DNA of 64,000 nt, taken from NCBI RefSeq assembly GCF_001310275.1, contig NZ_LGYZ01000014.1, positions 19,529-83,528 on the forward strand, in the 5' to 3' direction. The translations under genes and the position numbers were made by a program. Source of the stretch: Nocardia arizonensis (GTDB taxonomy: Bacteria; Actinomycetota; Actinomycetes; Mycobacteriales; Mycobacteriaceae). Below the pieces are notes generated by a model, which was not told the DNA's origin, searched no databases, and was given only the letters and a program-made list of their open reading frames with translations. The stretch's first letter is position 1. Each line of letters starts with the position of its first letter. Below, in pieces: positions 1-7,259 of the stretch.

Positions 1-2
1 GT

Positions 3-137
3 TTCGCGCCGATCACCGGTTCGGCCAGGGGTGAGATCCTCATCAACGGCCAGGCCCCGGTGCCGCCGCCGAACAGCGGGCGCTCCACTCCCACACCGCT
101 GCCCGGCGCCGCACCGCTGCCACCGCAGCCCCGCTGA
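3..137 (+). CDS. C-terminal fragment of septum formation family protein (5' end outside window)
   Basis: An open frame enters from the left edge and stops with TGA at 135-137. The visible 44 residues end in a Pro/Ser/Gly-rich tail that begins FAPITGSARGEILINGQAPV. The product is inferred mainly from position: in mycobacteria the membrane-anchored septum-formation family protein (Rv3835 type) lies directly upstream of the small zincin gene found next here. The visible tail has no diagnostic motif, so the name is provisional. The next start follows after two bases, which suggests one transcript. Confidence 0.5.
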   Translation, partial: FAPITGSARGEILINGQAPVPPPNSGRSTPTPLPGAAPLPPQPR

Positions 138-139
138 CC

Positions 140-490
140 ATGTCGGTGGTCATGTCCGAGGACCGGTTCGAGGAGCTGGTCGGCGACGCCCTCGACCGCA
201 TACCGCCCGAATTGACCAGGGCCATAGACAATGTCGTGATCCTGATCGAACCGCGCAACGACGAGGACCCGCACCTGCTCGGGCTCTATCACGGGATCGC
301 GCTGACCGAACGCGACAGCCACTACGGCGGCTCGCTGCCGGACACCGTGACCATCTACCGCGAGGCCATCCTCGACATCTGCGGCGACGAACACGAGGTG
401 GTCGAAGAGGTCGCGATCACCGTGATCCACGAGATCGCACACTATTTCGGCATCGACGAAGACCGCCTGCACGAGCTGGGCTGGGGCTAA
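140..490 (+). CDS. Small zincin-like metallopeptidase family protein
   Basis: The 116-residue protein has the zincin signature HEIAHYFGID at residues 97-106. His97 and His101 are likely zinc ligands, Glu98 the catalytic base and Asp106 a third ligand, the HExxHxxGxxD arrangement of the DUF1025-type minimal zincins. No signal peptide or membrane segment is visible, so it is probably cytoplasmic. The substrate is unknown. It begins two bases after the previous stop and its position matches the Rv3836-type gene. A second in-frame ATG lies at codon 5 (position 152), and no clear ribosome binding site separates the two starts. Confidence 0.9.
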   Translation: MSVVMSEDRFEELVGDALDRIPPELTRAIDNVVILIEPRNDEDPHLLGLYHGIALTERDSHYGGSLPDTVTIYREAILDICGDEHEVVEEVAITVIHEIAHYFGIDEDRLHELGWG

Positions 491-509
491 GATAACCAGT
501 CGACAACTC

Positions 510-545
510 TTGCGAGTTCAGTGCGAACTGGGCAAGATCGCACTG
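510..545 (+). promoter_or_regulatory. Two overlapping inverted repeats upstream of the PE gene
   Basis: One imperfect dyad spans 510-535: TTGC-g-AGTTC, then agtgc, then GAACT-gg-GCAA. A second dyad pairs CAGTGCG at 519-525 with CGCACTG at 539-545. The two share bases, so they could form mutually exclusive hairpins in RNA, or one could be a protein operator. They sit in the 159-base gap between the zincin stop and the PE start. No T-run follows either, so a simple terminator is not obvious. Confidence 0.4.
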
Positions 546-649
546 AAGCAGGGGATTCGATGGAACCGATCGCGTAGCTGTCGCGTCCTATCACTCGAAG
601 GGGGAATTCTCAGTGGTTCCGCCCCACCGCCACTAGAAGGAGTCGAGTC

Positions 650-973
650 ATGGTTGGTCTGGTCAACATCTCACCCGAGGCCGTGCTTCTCGCGGCATCG
701 GAGTTGGATCTTCTCGCCGAGCGGCTGGGGGTCGCCGCCGCGCTCACCGCACCCGCGACGCACGTTCTTCCCTCCGGCGCCGACGAGGTCTCGCTGCACG
801 CGGCGAACCACCTCAACAAGGCGGCGATGTCACACGATTCGTCCATTGCCAACGCCCAGCTCCAATTGCACCACGCCGCAGCGATTCTGCGTATGCAGTT
901 GGCCACGCACATCGGTGAGGACACGGTCAAGGCCGGCGTCATGCACGGGGTCGCAGGCACCATCGGAGCCTGA
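650..973 (+). CDS. PE domain-containing protein
   Basis: This 107-residue alanine-rich, helical protein has Pro-Glu at residues 9-10 (NISPEAVLLAASELDLLAER), the N-terminal hallmark of PE proteins, which fold with PPE partners and leave through type VII (ESX) secretion. The AGAAGGAG site at 635-642 is well placed for the ATG. It is followed by a PPE gene and an EspG gene, the usual trio of substrate pair plus chaperone. Oddly, the protein has no tyrosine at all, so the YxxxD/E export motif seen in mycobacterial PE proteins is absent. The family call is strong; its secretion is inferred. Confidence 0.85.
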   Translation: MVGLVNISPEAVLLAASELDLLAERLGVAAALTAPATHVLPSGADEVSLHAANHLNKAAMSHDSSIANAQLQLHHAAAILRMQLATHIGEDTVKAGVMHGVAGTIGA

Positions 974-1020
974 ACGGCTGCCGCTACGCGCCGATCACAA
1001 CACAAGGGGAGATAGAGACA

Positions 1021-2199
1021 ATGACCGCAGGAATCACCGGGGTCTTCTGGCTGCCGCGAATGGCGGCGGGTAATTCCATCGCGCTGAACTCCGGCGCGCA
1101 CGCGATCCCGATCTCGGCCGCGGCCACGGCGTGGGGCGGAATGACGGCCGCGTGGGTGGACGCGACCGCGACGGTCACCCGCGTCGTCGCCGAACTCGGC
1201 GTCGGCATGCAGGGTGTCAACGGCGTCGCGGCGCTGTCGCGGCTTGTCGGCTTCACCGGCTGGCTCAACCAGCAGAGCGCCATGGCCACCACGATGGCGT
1301 CCAAGGCCGCCGCGAACGCCACCGCCTACACCGTCGCGTCGCTTGCCATGCCGAGTCTGCCGGAGATCGCCGCCACCGAGGGCGCCGTCGTCGCCTCGGC
1401 CAATCCGCCCGGTGCGGTGTCGGGTGCGCTCGAGGCCGCCGAAGTCGCCAAGCAGGCCATGGACATTCGCGCCGCGATGGTGATGGAGACCTACGAGGCG
1501 GCCACCACCGCGATGGTGGTGACGCCCGGCGAGTTCTACAGCCCGCCGCCGATCGCCAACGGCGCGGGTACCGCCGAAGGCGGCTCGCCGGATGCCTCGC
1601 AGTCGCCCGACACCGCCTTCCAGGGCGATCCGGTGCAGGCCGCGGTCGGCGCCGCCATCTCGGCGATCAACAATCCGGCGGTCGCGAGCGCGGCCACCCA
1701 GGTCGCCAATGTCGCGGGCACGGTCGCGACCGGCGGCGTCAGCACCGTGGGCAACCTCGGCGCGAATGCCATCGCCGCGGCCACGAGCATGTCGGCCCCC
1801 GTCGCCGGAACCGGCGCCGCGCCGATGACGATGATGGGTGTCGGCGCCGTCGGCGCGGGCGCGGCATCGGCCGTCACCCGCTCCGCCTCGACCGGCGGCA
1901 TGTCGGTGGGCCTCAACGGCGGTTCGCTGAAGCTGCCCGAGGGCTGGGGCGTCGGCGGCTCGATCGGCTCGACGGCCGCGTCCACCCCGGTCGCCGAGAA
2001 TGTCGCCGCACGTGTGGAGGCCGCGCCGGTCCGTACGTCCTCGCCCACGTCGGGCAGTCCGCTGATGGGCAATGCCCGCGCCGAGGACGAGGACGAGAGC
2101 CTGCACAAGGGCGCGGAGTACCTGCGTGCCGACCATTTCAACGACGGTCGCTACGCCGCCGACGGCGTGATCGGCGCCGAGCCGGTCGGAGATCGCTGA
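1021..2199 (+). CDS. PPE domain-containing protein
   Basis: The 392-residue protein has a PPE-type N-terminal domain of about 120 residues, with a WxG motif (Trp38-Gly-Gly40) and the domain-ending stretch MPSLPEIAA at 110-118. The canonical PPE triplet near the N-terminus is replaced by LPR at 11-13. The remaining 270 residues are an Ala/Gly/Val/Ser-rich low-complexity tail with an acidic end. PPE proteins heterodimerise with PE proteins and are exported by ESX systems. The AAGGGGAG ribosome binding site lies about ten bases before the ATG, 47 bases after the PE gene. The next gene begins immediately after its stop, so the genes are probably co-transcribed. Confidence 0.87.
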   Translation: MTAGITGVFWLPRMAAGNSIALNSGAHAIPISAAATAWGGMTAAWVDATATVTRVVAELGVGMQGVNGVAALSRLVGFTGWLNQQSAMATTMASKAAANATAYTVASLAMPSLPEIAATEGAVVASANPPGAVSGALEAAEVAKQAMDIRAAMVMETYEAATTAMVVTPGEFYSPPPIANGAGTAEGGSPDASQSPDTAFQGDPVQAAVGAAISAINNPAVASAATQVANVAGTVATGGVSTVGNLGANAIAAATSMSAPVAGTGAAPMTMMGVGAVGAGAASAVTRSASTGGMSVGLNGGSLKLPEGWGVGGSIGSTAASTPVAENVAARVEAAPVRTSSPTSGSPLMGNARAEDEDESLHKGAEYLRADHFNDGRYAADGVIGAEPVGDR

Positions 2200-3030
2200 G
2201 TGACGATCCTGGGTGAGGGCCGCGGCCCGTCGTTGCTCGGGGGCGTCGTCCTGTCGCTCGACGAAATGCAGTTCCTCATGGAGGAATTGGAAACCGACGA
2301 GATGCCCGTCGTCCTCCAGGCGATGGGCCGCTACGACAATGTGACCGCCCACGATGCCGCGATGGCCGTGGCCGCCCAATCGCTCACCGAGCGGGAACTG
2401 CTGATCGACCGTGCGGTGCACAGGGAGCTCGAAGACAGGCTGCGCACCCTCAATCGCCCGCACTGGCTGCTGGCGATGCGGTGGGTCGTCGAGGGCCGGA
2501 TAAGCAGGCTGTGTCTCGCGAAGGGCGACGACTTGGTCGTCGTCGCCCTTCGCGGGCCCGAGTCCTATGTCATCGACGAGGTCGAAGAGGATCTGCCCGG
2601 TCCGATCATCGCGGCGCTCGGTCCCGCCGAACCACTCGGACTGACCGGGATGAATGCGCAGACCGACGCACTGGCAACGATTTTCGCCGATCTCGGCGAT
2701 GCCGCGGCCACCGCGAACCGGCTCGCGAAGGCGGGCAATCCCCCGCGCGACGCACAGGCGCTGGCCTCCGCGCTCGTCGATATCCATTCGCACGCACAGA
2801 TTTCCGGCGTGGTGTACGGCGACGGCACCCGGGAGATCGCCGACAATCACATCGCCATCTTCAATACTCGCGGCGGGCGCTTCATCATCACCGCGAGCGT
2901 CGCCGAAGACGGCATCAAATGGTCCTCGATCAGCAGTGGCACCAATGCCCGGCTGCGCCAAGCCCTACTCGATCTCATGAACTCCCTGCCCGAACGGCGG
3001 GAGTTCCCGCCGACGGCTCCCCGGGATTGA
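2200..3030 (+). CDS. ESX secretion-associated protein EspG
   Basis: The 276-residue cytosolic protein resembles EspG chaperones, which bind the tip of a cognate PE-PPE heterodimer and deliver it to the ESX machinery. Typical family features are the N-terminal VVLSLDEMQFLMEEL helix region, the conserved core around LLAMRWVVEGRISRLCLAKG, and a C-terminal NTRGGRFIITASV strand region. Its GTG start directly abuts the PPE stop at 2199, so translational coupling is likely. No EccB, EccC, EccD, MycP or EsxAB gene lies nearby, so this trio would have to use an ESX apparatus encoded elsewhere. The family call is firm. Confidence 0.85.
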   Translation: MTILGEGRGPSLLGGVVLSLDEMQFLMEELETDEMPVVLQAMGRYDNVTAHDAAMAVAAQSLTERELLIDRAVHRELEDRLRTLNRPHWLLAMRWVVEGRISRLCLAKGDDLVVVALRGPESYVIDEVEEDLPGPIIAALGPAEPLGLTGMNAQTDALATIFADLGDAAATANRLAKAGNPPRDAQALASALVDIHSHAQISGVVYGDGTREIADNHIAIFNTRGGRFIITASVAEDGIKWSSISSGTNARLRQALLDLMNSLPERREFPPTAPRD

Positions 3031-3031
3031 G

Positions 3032-3694
3032 CTAACCCATCGGATCGTCGGGGGTCGCCGACACCTCGAAGGTGAAGGGCTGGACGAAGCGTCCCCATCG
3101 GACGCATTCCCATCCGCCGTCCACCCGCGGAACGAGTTCGATGGTTTCGGTGTTGTCGAGGTGGTTGTTCGTGGTGAACGGCGGTTCCACCCCCGCGATG
3201 GTGCGCGAAACCAGCCGCATGGCGGCGCCATGCGTCACCAGCAGGACATCACCCGCGTCGGGGTCGCTCAGGTAGTCGCCGCGCAGGGTGTGCACCACCG
3301 GCAGGAACCGGGCGAGTACCTCGTGCCCGGACTCGCCGCCGGGCGGTCGTCGGTCCAGATCGCCTTCGTGCCAGGCCCGATAGACCCGCTGGAACAGGTC
3401 GTGCGAGCGTGGATCGCCGCGGCCCTCCATGTCTCCCACCTGCACCTCGTGCACACCTTCCAGCGACAAAGCGCCCACACCGGTGGCCGCCTCGATATAG
3501 CTCGCGGTCTGGCGGGCGCGCAGCGCCGTGGAGGAGAACAGCGCGGTGGGCGGTGTCGACAGACCCGCGCCGAAGGTCTTCGCCTGTGCCACACCGCGTT
3601 CGGTCAATGGCAGGCCGGGTACCCGCGTATCGAGAATCTTGGCCACATTGCCTTCGGTCTCCCCGTGCCGGACCAGGATCAATCTGCCGCTCAT
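3032..3694 (-). CDS. Histidine phosphatase family protein (phosphoglycerate mutase-like)
   Basis: The 220-residue protein starts MSGRLILVRHGETEGN. The RHG phosphate pocket is at residues 9-11, with catalytic His10, and the second catalytic His is in VTHGAAM (His155). It is a cytosolic phosphohydrolase of the branch next to pheA in mycobacteria (Rv3837c, once called gpm2); the substrate is not evident. The ATG at 3694 is preceded by a strong AAAGGGGGTGG site and overlaps the pheA stop in an ATGA junction, so the longer upstream frame is rejected and coupling to pheA is likely. Confidence 0.9.
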   Translation of the reverse strand: MSGRLILVRHGETEGNVAKILDTRVPGLPLTERGVAQAKTFGAGLSTPPTALFSSTALRARQTASYIEAATGVGALSLEGVHEVQVGDMEGRGDPRSHDLFQRVYRAWHEGDLDRRPPGGESGHEVLARFLPVVHTLRGDYLSDPDAGDVLLVTHGAAMRLVSRTIAGVEPPFTTNNHLDNTETIELVPRVDGGWECVRWGRFVQPFTFEVSATPDDPMG

Positions 3695-4605
3695 AGGTCC
3701 GCCACCCCCTTTCGTAGTTGGATCAGCCACTCCGCGGCCGCCTCGTCCGAGGGCGGCGCGGCGCCGATGGCCGAGACGGCGGGCCAAGATCCGAGGAAAC
3801 GGACCCGCGCCGTGCGATGCAGCGCCTTGAGCGCCTCGGCCACCGCGGCGTCATCGATATGTCCGACGCAGTCGAGAAAGAATCGGTATTCGCCCATTCC
3901 GGCTCGGGTCGGCCGGGATTCGATCCTGGTCAGGTCTATGCCGCGGGTCGCGAATTCGGCGAAGGCGCGCATGAGCGATCCGGGTTGGTTCGGCAGTTCG
4001 AAGACCACCGAGGTCCGGTCGGCGCCGGTCGCGGGCGGTGCGACGCGAGGCTTGGTGACCAGGACGAATCGGGTGATGGCCTGATCGTTATCGGCTACTC
4101 CCGATGCCAGCGCGGTGAGTTCGAGTCGTTGCCCGGCCAGCGCGGTCGACACCGCCGCGTCGGCATGTCCGGCCGCGACGTCCTCGGCGGCGGCCGCATT
4201 GGATGCCGAGGTATAGATTCGCGCCTGCGGCAATTGCTGGGCAATCCACCCGCGTACCTGCGCGGCGGCGACCGGATAGGCGGCGAGCAGCCGGATATCG
4301 GCCAATGCCGTACTCGGCCGGGCCAGGATGGTGAAACTCACCTCGAGTTCGGTTTCGGCGATGATCTGGAGCCTGGGTCCGACGGCGAGCGAATCCATGG
4401 TCGCGGAGATCGACCCCTCCACGGAACTCTCGATGGGCACCACCGCTCCCTCGACCTCGCCCGCGCGCACCATGTCGAGCGCGGCGCCCTGACTCGGCGC
4501 CGCCACCCGCTCGACGGGCCCGTCGAAGGCGCCGGAGGATTCGAGGTCGGCCAAGGCCATCTCGGTGAATGTTCCTGAAGGTCCGAAATACGCGATTCGC
4601 GGCAC
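3691..4605 (-). CDS. pheA: Prephenate dehydratase
   Basis: The 304-residue enzyme converts prephenate to phenylpyruvate in phenylalanine synthesis. The periplasmic-binding-like catalytic domain fills about residues 1-180, beginning RIAYFGPSGTFTEMAL and containing the conserved TRF segment (ITRFVLV). A C-terminal ACT domain follows (SVVFELPNQPGSLMRAF...IESRPT) and includes the ESRP element that binds phenylalanine for feedback inhibition. The GTG at 4605 starts directly at the conserved N-terminus (VPRIAYFG); further upstream in this frame the sequence looks like shadow translation. Its last codons overlap the phosphatase start. Confidence 0.95.
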   Translation of the reverse strand: MPRIAYFGPSGTFTEMALADLESSGAFDGPVERVAAPSQGAALDMVRAGEVEGAVVPIESSVEGSISATMDSLAVGPRLQIIAETELEVSFTILARPSTALADIRLLAAYPVAAAQVRGWIAQQLPQARIYTSASNAAAAEDVAAGHADAAVSTALAGQRLELTALASGVADNDQAITRFVLVTKPRVAPPATGADRTSVVFELPNQPGSLMRAFAEFATRGIDLTRIESRPTRAGMGEYRFFLDCVGHIDDAAVAEALKALHRTARVRFLGSWPAVSAIGAAPPSDEAAAEWLIQLRKGVADL

Positions 4606-4652
4606 GCCTACGAGATTACTGGCGTGCGGGGTGGATGCTCCAAGATCGCGGT

Positions 4653-5054
4653 CTACCCGGCGAGAACGCCGAGCGCGGTCGCGACCGTCTCGGGAGATTC
4701 GGTCTCGACGGCAAGCAGCACGTCGCGCAGGGCCGTCACAGCTGGGGGTTCGAGTCCGCGCAGGAAGTCGGCGTCGGGTCGGGTCAGCGCGGCGGCGATG
4801 TCCTCTCCGCACAGTGCCGCGGCGGTTGCCGCGATCACCGCCACGGCCCGCTCGCCATCGTCGGTGCGCGCGATGAATCCGGTGTCGGCATGGGCGATGC
4901 CCGCCAGGAATTCGGCGACCTCGACATCGGGGCGGTCGGCGTCCAGACGCGGAATCGACGGCGCGGCGCCGGTACCCGAAGGACGCACGAGATCGTCGAC
5001 GAGGCTGCGCCGCGGGGGCGGCGTCAGCGAGACCATGACCGGATCGTTCACCAC
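4653..5054 (-). CDS. Hypothetical protein upstream of pheA
   Basis: A 133-residue acidic, Ala/Val-rich protein that I do not recognise. No signal peptide, membrane segment or catalytic motif is visible. A possible internal start lies at residue 7. It is codirectional with pheA, 47 bases away, and its codon use (GC-rich third positions) fits a real gene. No competing reading frame explains the region better. It could be the first gene of a three-gene operon with pheA and the phosphatase. Confidence 0.55.
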   Translation of the reverse strand: MVNDPVMVSLTPPPRRSLVDDLVRPSGTGAAPSIPRLDADRPDVEVAEFLAGIAHADTGFIARTDDGERAVAVIAATAAALCGEDIAAALTRPDADFLRGLEPPAVTALRDVLLAVETESPETVATALGVLAG

Positions 5055-5141
5055 AATCCCACGGTATCCGGCGACACCGCGCGGTCCGCGACACGTCCCG
5101 GACCGCTTGCGCCGGACGCTTGCGGTTCTACGCCGCGTGAC

Positions 5142-5160
5142 TTAGCTTAGGTTTACCTAA
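5142..5160 (+). promoter_or_regulatory. IdeR/DtxR iron box
   Basis: TTAGCTTAGGTTTACCTAA matches the 19-base IdeR consensus TTAGGTTAGGCTAACCTAA at 16 of 19 positions. Its two half sites are in the expected register. It ends 29 bases before the ATG of the DUF2470 gene, where bound Fe-IdeR would cover the promoter. Repression under iron-replete conditions is inferred from the family; as I recall, the mycobacterial orthologue (Rv3839) belongs to the IdeR regulon. Confidence 0.85.
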
Positions 5161-5189
5161 TTTTATTGCCTTCACAATCGGAGGTCCGC

Positions 5190-5951
5190 ATGCCGAACTC
5201 GACCGCCACACCGACCACCGCCGAGCGAGTGCGCAACGCGTGCGCCCGCGCCGAGCAGGCGGTGCTGGCACTGCCCGGCATCGACCCCACCCAGACCTCG
5301 GTCCACCACCTGCGCCAATGCGGTGATGTGGTGATCGCCGTCCCGTCGGATTCGGCGGCCGCGGCGCTCGTCGCCCGCGGCGGACCCGGCGGCGCGGCCG
5401 CGGTGCTCGAACTCACCGATCACGCACCGCTGCCGCTGCGCGAACCGGTGCGCGCGCTCGTCTGGCTTCGCGGCGTGGTCCGGGCGGTGCCCGCTCCGGC
5501 ACAGCGCGCGCTGGCGGCCGAGGTGGCCAAGGATCACCCGCACGCGGCCCTGCTCGACATCGGCCACACCGCGACCCTGCTGCGCCTGGTGCTCGGCTCG
5601 GCCGTCATGGCCGACGCGACCGGCGCCGAAGCGGTATGCGTCGACGAACTGCGCCTCGCCCGGCCCGACCCGTTCTGCACGCTGGAGTCGGCATGGCTGC
5701 AACACATGGACGCCGACCACGGCGATGTCATCGCCCAACTCGCCCGTCACCTGCCCGCCGCGTTGCGGCGCGGCGCGGTGTATCCGCTGTCCATCGACCG
5801 CTTCGGCATCACGCTTCGGGTCGAGACCGCCGATGCCGACCACGATTTCCGCCTACCGTTCAGCGCCCCCGCCGACGATGTCGACGCGCTCGGCCGCGCG
5901 GTGCGGACGCTGGCGGGTTGCCCGTTCCTCAACGGGCTCCGGCGGATCTGA
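5190..5951 (+). CDS. Iron-regulated DUF2470 domain-containing protein
   Basis: The 253-residue cytosolic protein has a C-terminal DUF2470-like region. It begins around ESAWLQHMDADHGDVIAQLA, with the MNxDH-type helix, and continues through YPLSIDRFGITLRVE and FRLPFSAP. This domain is otherwise found beside haem-handling HugZ-type oxidases, so a role in iron or haem metabolism is plausible but unproven. The ATG at 5190 has GGAGGT five bases upstream; the earlier TTG at 5166 lacks one and is rejected. The IdeR box directly upstream indicates induction at low iron. Confidence 0.85.
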   Translation: MPNSTATPTTAERVRNACARAEQAVLALPGIDPTQTSVHHLRQCGDVVIAVPSDSAAAALVARGGPGGAAAVLELTDHAPLPLREPVRALVWLRGVVRAVPAPAQRALAAEVAKDHPHAALLDIGHTATLLRLVLGSAVMADATGAEAVCVDELRLARPDPFCTLESAWLQHMDADHGDVIAQLARHLPAALRRGAVYPLSIDRFGITLRVETADADHDFRLPFSAPADDVDALGRAVRTLAGCPFLNGLRRI

Positions 5952-5972
5952 TCGTCGTCCGAGAACTGAGTC

Positions 5973-6098
5973 ATGTGTCCGTATCTGCCCGCCTTCGAAC
6001 CGACTCCGGGCAGCGGCCTGCGCAAGCGGATTCGCGACGAGATCAATTACCGCGTCCAGATCGGCTACACGGGATTCTGGCTGCCGCCGGGCACCTAG
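5973..6098 (+). CDS. Possible small protein of 41 residues
   Basis: An ATG frame lies 21 bases after the DUF2470 gene and encodes 41 residues ending GYTGFWLPPGT before TAG. It has a mid-region rich in Arg and Asp/Glu and an aromatic C-terminus. The ribosome binding site is weak (GAACTGAG). It is codirectional with its neighbours and no other frame covers the stretch convincingly. Nothing identifies a function; it may be spurious. Confidence 0.3.
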   Translation: MCPYLPAFEPTPGSGLRKRIRDEINYRVQIGYTGFWLPPGT

Positions 6099-6110
6099 GC
6101 CCGCCACCGA

Positions 6111-6332
6111 ATGCCGCGCCGATTCCCGTGGGTGTTGCATCCGCTACTGCAATTCCCGTTCATCCTGACCGCGGAGACGGCTCGGCGGTTGATCCCGGGC
6201 GTGGACGGCGTGGTCGACCGGATACAGCGGCGCCGCCGGGAAGCCTGGTACCGCAACGAGATGGGCGAGGCGGCCGCGGAATTGCGTCCCGTGGAGAATT
6301 CGTCGCTGACCTCGCGCCCCGACGCCCGATGA
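6111..6332 (+). CDS. Possible small hypothetical protein
   Basis: A 73-residue frame starts 12 bases after the preceding small ORF. It has a hydrophobic N-terminal stretch (WVLHPLLQFPFILTA) followed by a strongly basic segment with RIQRRRREAWYR. The pattern could suit a membrane-associated peptide. No strong ribosome binding site is visible and I do not recognise the family. It lies between the DUF2470 and CPBP genes on the same strand. Confidence 0.4.
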   Translation: MPRRFPWVLHPLLQFPFILTAETARRLIPGVDGVVDRIQRRRREAWYRNEMGEAAAELRPVENSSLTSRPDAR

Positions 6333-6359
6333 CGCGGTAGCGGCAATAGATTCGTGCCC

Positions 6360-7160
6360 ATGTGTGCGGAATCGGGCGACGGCTCGGACAGCGGATGGGA
6401 CAGCGCCGATTCGGCGCGACAGCGATTCGCGATCAAGGTCGAGATCATGATCGTGTTGACCGTCACCTTCGGATTGAGCGGTGTCGGCGCCGCGCTGACA
6501 CTGGTGGACAGTGCGCTGTCCCCGGGCGGCGTCGGCGGAAAGACCGTGGCGCTCAACGCCTCACGGTCCACCCAATCGCTGATCGACCTGCTGTACCAGT
6601 TGCTCGGGGTGGCGCGCCTCGCGGCCTGGTCGGCGCTGGGCCTGTACCTGCTGTGGCGCAGCGGTATCGGCCCGCGGCTGGTCGGATTGGCCCGCATTCG
6701 GTTGCGCTCGGATGTGCCGCCGGGGCTCGCGCTCGCGGCGGTCATCGGCCTGCCCGGACTCGGCCTGTACCTGGTGGCGCACGCGCTCGGATTCAGTGTG
6801 ACCATCGTGCCGAGTTCATTGGGCGAGCACTGGTGGCGTCTGCCCGCGCTGGTCATGTCGGCCTGCGCGAACGCCTTCGCCGAAGAGGTGATCGTGGTCG
6901 CGTACCTGCTGACCCGGCTGCGCGCACTCGGCTGGTCGCGCGATTCGGCCCTACTGGCCTCGGCCCTGCTGCGCGGCAGCTACCACCTCTACCAGGGGCT
7001 CGGCGGCGGGCTGGGAAATCTGGTGATGGGCTTGATCTTCGGCCGATACTGGCAGCGGACCACGCGCCTATGGCCGCTGGTGCTCGCGCATGCGACCATC
7101 GATGCGGTCGCCTACATCGGCTATACGTTGCTACGAGGTCACGTTTCCTGGTTGCCGTAA
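6360..7160 (+). CDS. CPBP family intramembrane metalloprotease
   Basis: This 266-residue polytopic membrane protein carries the CPBP (CAAX protease and bacteriocin-processing) motifs: Glu175-Glu176 in FAEEVIVVAYLLTRL, the RGSYHLYQG segment with His209, and His244 in VLAHATIDA. These Glu and His residues bind the metal inside the membrane. About six to seven hydrophobic segments follow a hydrophilic N-terminus of 25 residues. Substrates of actinobacterial members are unknown. An in-frame GTG lies two codons upstream (6354), so the start is uncertain by two residues. Confidence 0.88.
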   Translation: MCAESGDGSDSGWDSADSARQRFAIKVEIMIVLTVTFGLSGVGAALTLVDSALSPGGVGGKTVALNASRSTQSLIDLLYQLLGVARLAAWSALGLYLLWRSGIGPRLVGLARIRLRSDVPPGLALAAVIGLPGLGLYLVAHALGFSVTIVPSSLGEHWWRLPALVMSACANAFAEEVIVVAYLLTRLRALGWSRDSALLASALLRGSYHLYQGLGGGLGNLVMGLIFGRYWQRTTRLWPLVLAHATIDAVAYIGYTLLRGHVSWLP

Positions 7161-7259
7161 CGGCAGTCGGCGCGAGGGTGATCTACGGAGGGAGCGCGGG
7201 TACGCAACCCCGCGCGACGCGACCATCCGCAGCAACCAACGATCAGTAGAGTCGGAACG

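Noticed and set aside
610..2961. Open frame of 783 codons on the minus strand across the PE-PPE-EspG genes
   Set aside because: Low-complexity Arg/Gly/Asp composition, antisense to three recognised genes with ribosome binding sites.
3691..5094. Longer pheA start up to 5094
   Set aside because: The extension is Arg-rich shadow of the hypothetical gene at 4653-5054; the GTG at 4605 fits the family N-terminus.
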